Below, in pieces: positions 6,350 to 6,954 of a DNA stretch of 6,954 nucleotides. The stretch lies in contig DAIEHO010000113.1 of the NCBI GenBank assembly GCA_027353565.1, positions 1-6,954 on the forward strand, read 5' to 3'. Position 1 is the stretch's first letter. Each line of letters starts with the position of its first letter. The notes beneath the pieces were generated by a model that had not been told where the DNA came from, searched no databases, and saw only the letters and a program-made list of their open reading frames with translations. The position numbers and the translations under genes were made by a program. Source of the stretch: Propionibacteriaceae bacterium (GTDB taxonomy: Bacteria > Actinomycetota > Actinomycetes > Propionibacteriales > Propionibacteriaceae).

Positions 6350-6954
6350 TGAGCACCACGGTCGAGGAGAAGACCACCACCAAGGCTGAGAAGACCGTCA
6401 AGGTCCAGCCGCGGCTCAAGGCGCGCTACCGCGCGGAGATCGTGCCGGCGTTGCAGGAGGAGTTCTCCTACAGCAACCCCATGCAGGTCCCAGGGCTCGT
6501 CAAGGTCGTCGTGAACATGGGCGTGGGCGAGGCGGCTCGTGACTCGAAGATCATCGACATGGCCGTCCGCGACCTGACGCAGATCACCGGCCAGAAGCCG
6601 CAGGTCACGAAGGCCCGCAAGTCGATCGCCCAGTTCAAGCTCCGTGAAGGCATGCCGATCGGCTGCCACGTCACGCTGCGCGGCGACCGGATGTGGGAGT
6701 TCGCCGACCGGCTGATCACGCTGGCACTGCCCCGTATCCGCGATTTCCGCGGCCTGTCGCCGCTGCAGTTCGACGGCAAGGGGAACTACACGTTCGGTCT
6801 CACGGAGCAGGTCATGTTCCACGAGATCGATCAGGATCGGGTCGACCGTCTCCGCGGCATGGACATCACGTTCGTGACCACAGCGAGCTCGGACGACGAG
6901 AGCCGCGCTCTTCTGCGCCACCTCGGTTTCCCGTTCAAGGCCGACGCCGATGTT
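6349..6954 (+). CDS. rplE: 50S ribosomal protein L5 (3' end outside window)
   Basis: L5 binds 5S rRNA in the central protuberance and contacts P-site tRNA. The frame from the ATG at 6349 (TGATG overlap with the rplX stop) is open for 202 codons to the window edge. It starts with an unconserved polar stretch of about 20 residues ([20 protein letters not shown]) before PRLKARYR. It then shows [15 protein letters not shown] at 53-67, the [24 protein letters not shown] block at 82-105, and RDFRGLSP with [10 protein letters not shown] at 131-150. Residues 189-197 (LRHLGFPFK) match the usual L5 C-terminus, so only a few codons are probably missing. AGAGGA at 6339-6344, within GGGGAGAGGA (6335-6344), is the likely SD. 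The truncation is due to the window edge and not to mutation. Confidence 0.97.
   Translation, partial: MSTTVEEKTTTKAEKTVKVQPRLKARYRAEIVPALQEEFSYSNPMQVPGLVKVVVNMGVGEAARDSKIIDMAVRDLTQITGQKPQVTKARKSIAQFKLREGMPIGCHVTLRGDRMWEFADRLITLALPRIRDFRGLSPLQFDGKGNYTFGLTEQVMFHEIDQDRVDRLRGMDITFVTTASSDDESRALLRHLGFPFKADADV

Noticed and set aside
1..6954. A hidden novel system (mobile element, CRISPR, toxin-antitoxin, defence genes, RNA gene)
   Set aside because: Every stretch over about 60 nt is occupied by a recognised ribosomal protein gene in canonical order. I found no direct-repeat array, terminal inverted repeats, tRNA-like fold or foreign-looking composition.

Overview
This window is an ordinary stretch of the conserved bacterial S10-spc ribosomal protein cluster. 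It holds fourteen co-directional genes on the + strand and almost no non-coding DNA. The order is rpsJ-rplC-rplD-rplW-rplB-rpsS-rplV-rpsC-rplP-rpmC-rpsQ (the S10 operon set), then rplN-rplX-rplE (the start of the spc operon set). rplE is still open at the right edge. The high GC content, G/C-rich third positions, GTG starts, predominant TGA stops, and actinobacterial-type L3, L22, S3 and S17 sequences suggest a high-GC actinomycete. A member of the Nocardioides/Aeromicrobium group (Propionibacteriales) is plausible, but this rests on general resemblance and no alignment was run.

Layout: bases 1-37 are a short leader fragment with a small hairpin and the Shine-Dalgarno (SD) region of rpsJ. From 38 to 5541 eleven genes follow with overlaps of 1-4 nt or gaps of 1-22 nt. 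A 57-nt gap at 5542-5598 separates rpsQ from rplN. This is the point where E. coli divides S10 from spc, and here it carries a possible stem-loop but no convincing promoter or terminator. From 5599 to the end lie rplN, rplX and a nearly complete rplE.

All products build the ribosome. S10, S19, S3 and S17 belong to the 30S subunit. L3, L4, L23, L2, L22, L16, L29, L14, L24 and L5 belong to the 50S subunit. L4, L22, L23, L24 and L29 surround the peptide exit tunnel. L2, L3 and L16 support the peptidyl transferase centre. Stop/start overlaps (GTGA, ATGA, TGATG) and SD sequences inside upstream genes point to translational coupling.

I found no mobile element, CRISPR array, RNA gene or novel system. 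The points worth a second look are modest: low-complexity charged C-terminal tails on L4, L22 and S3, a single TTA leucine codon near the start of rplB, start-site choices for rplC and rpmC, and the possible hairpin between rpsQ and rplN.
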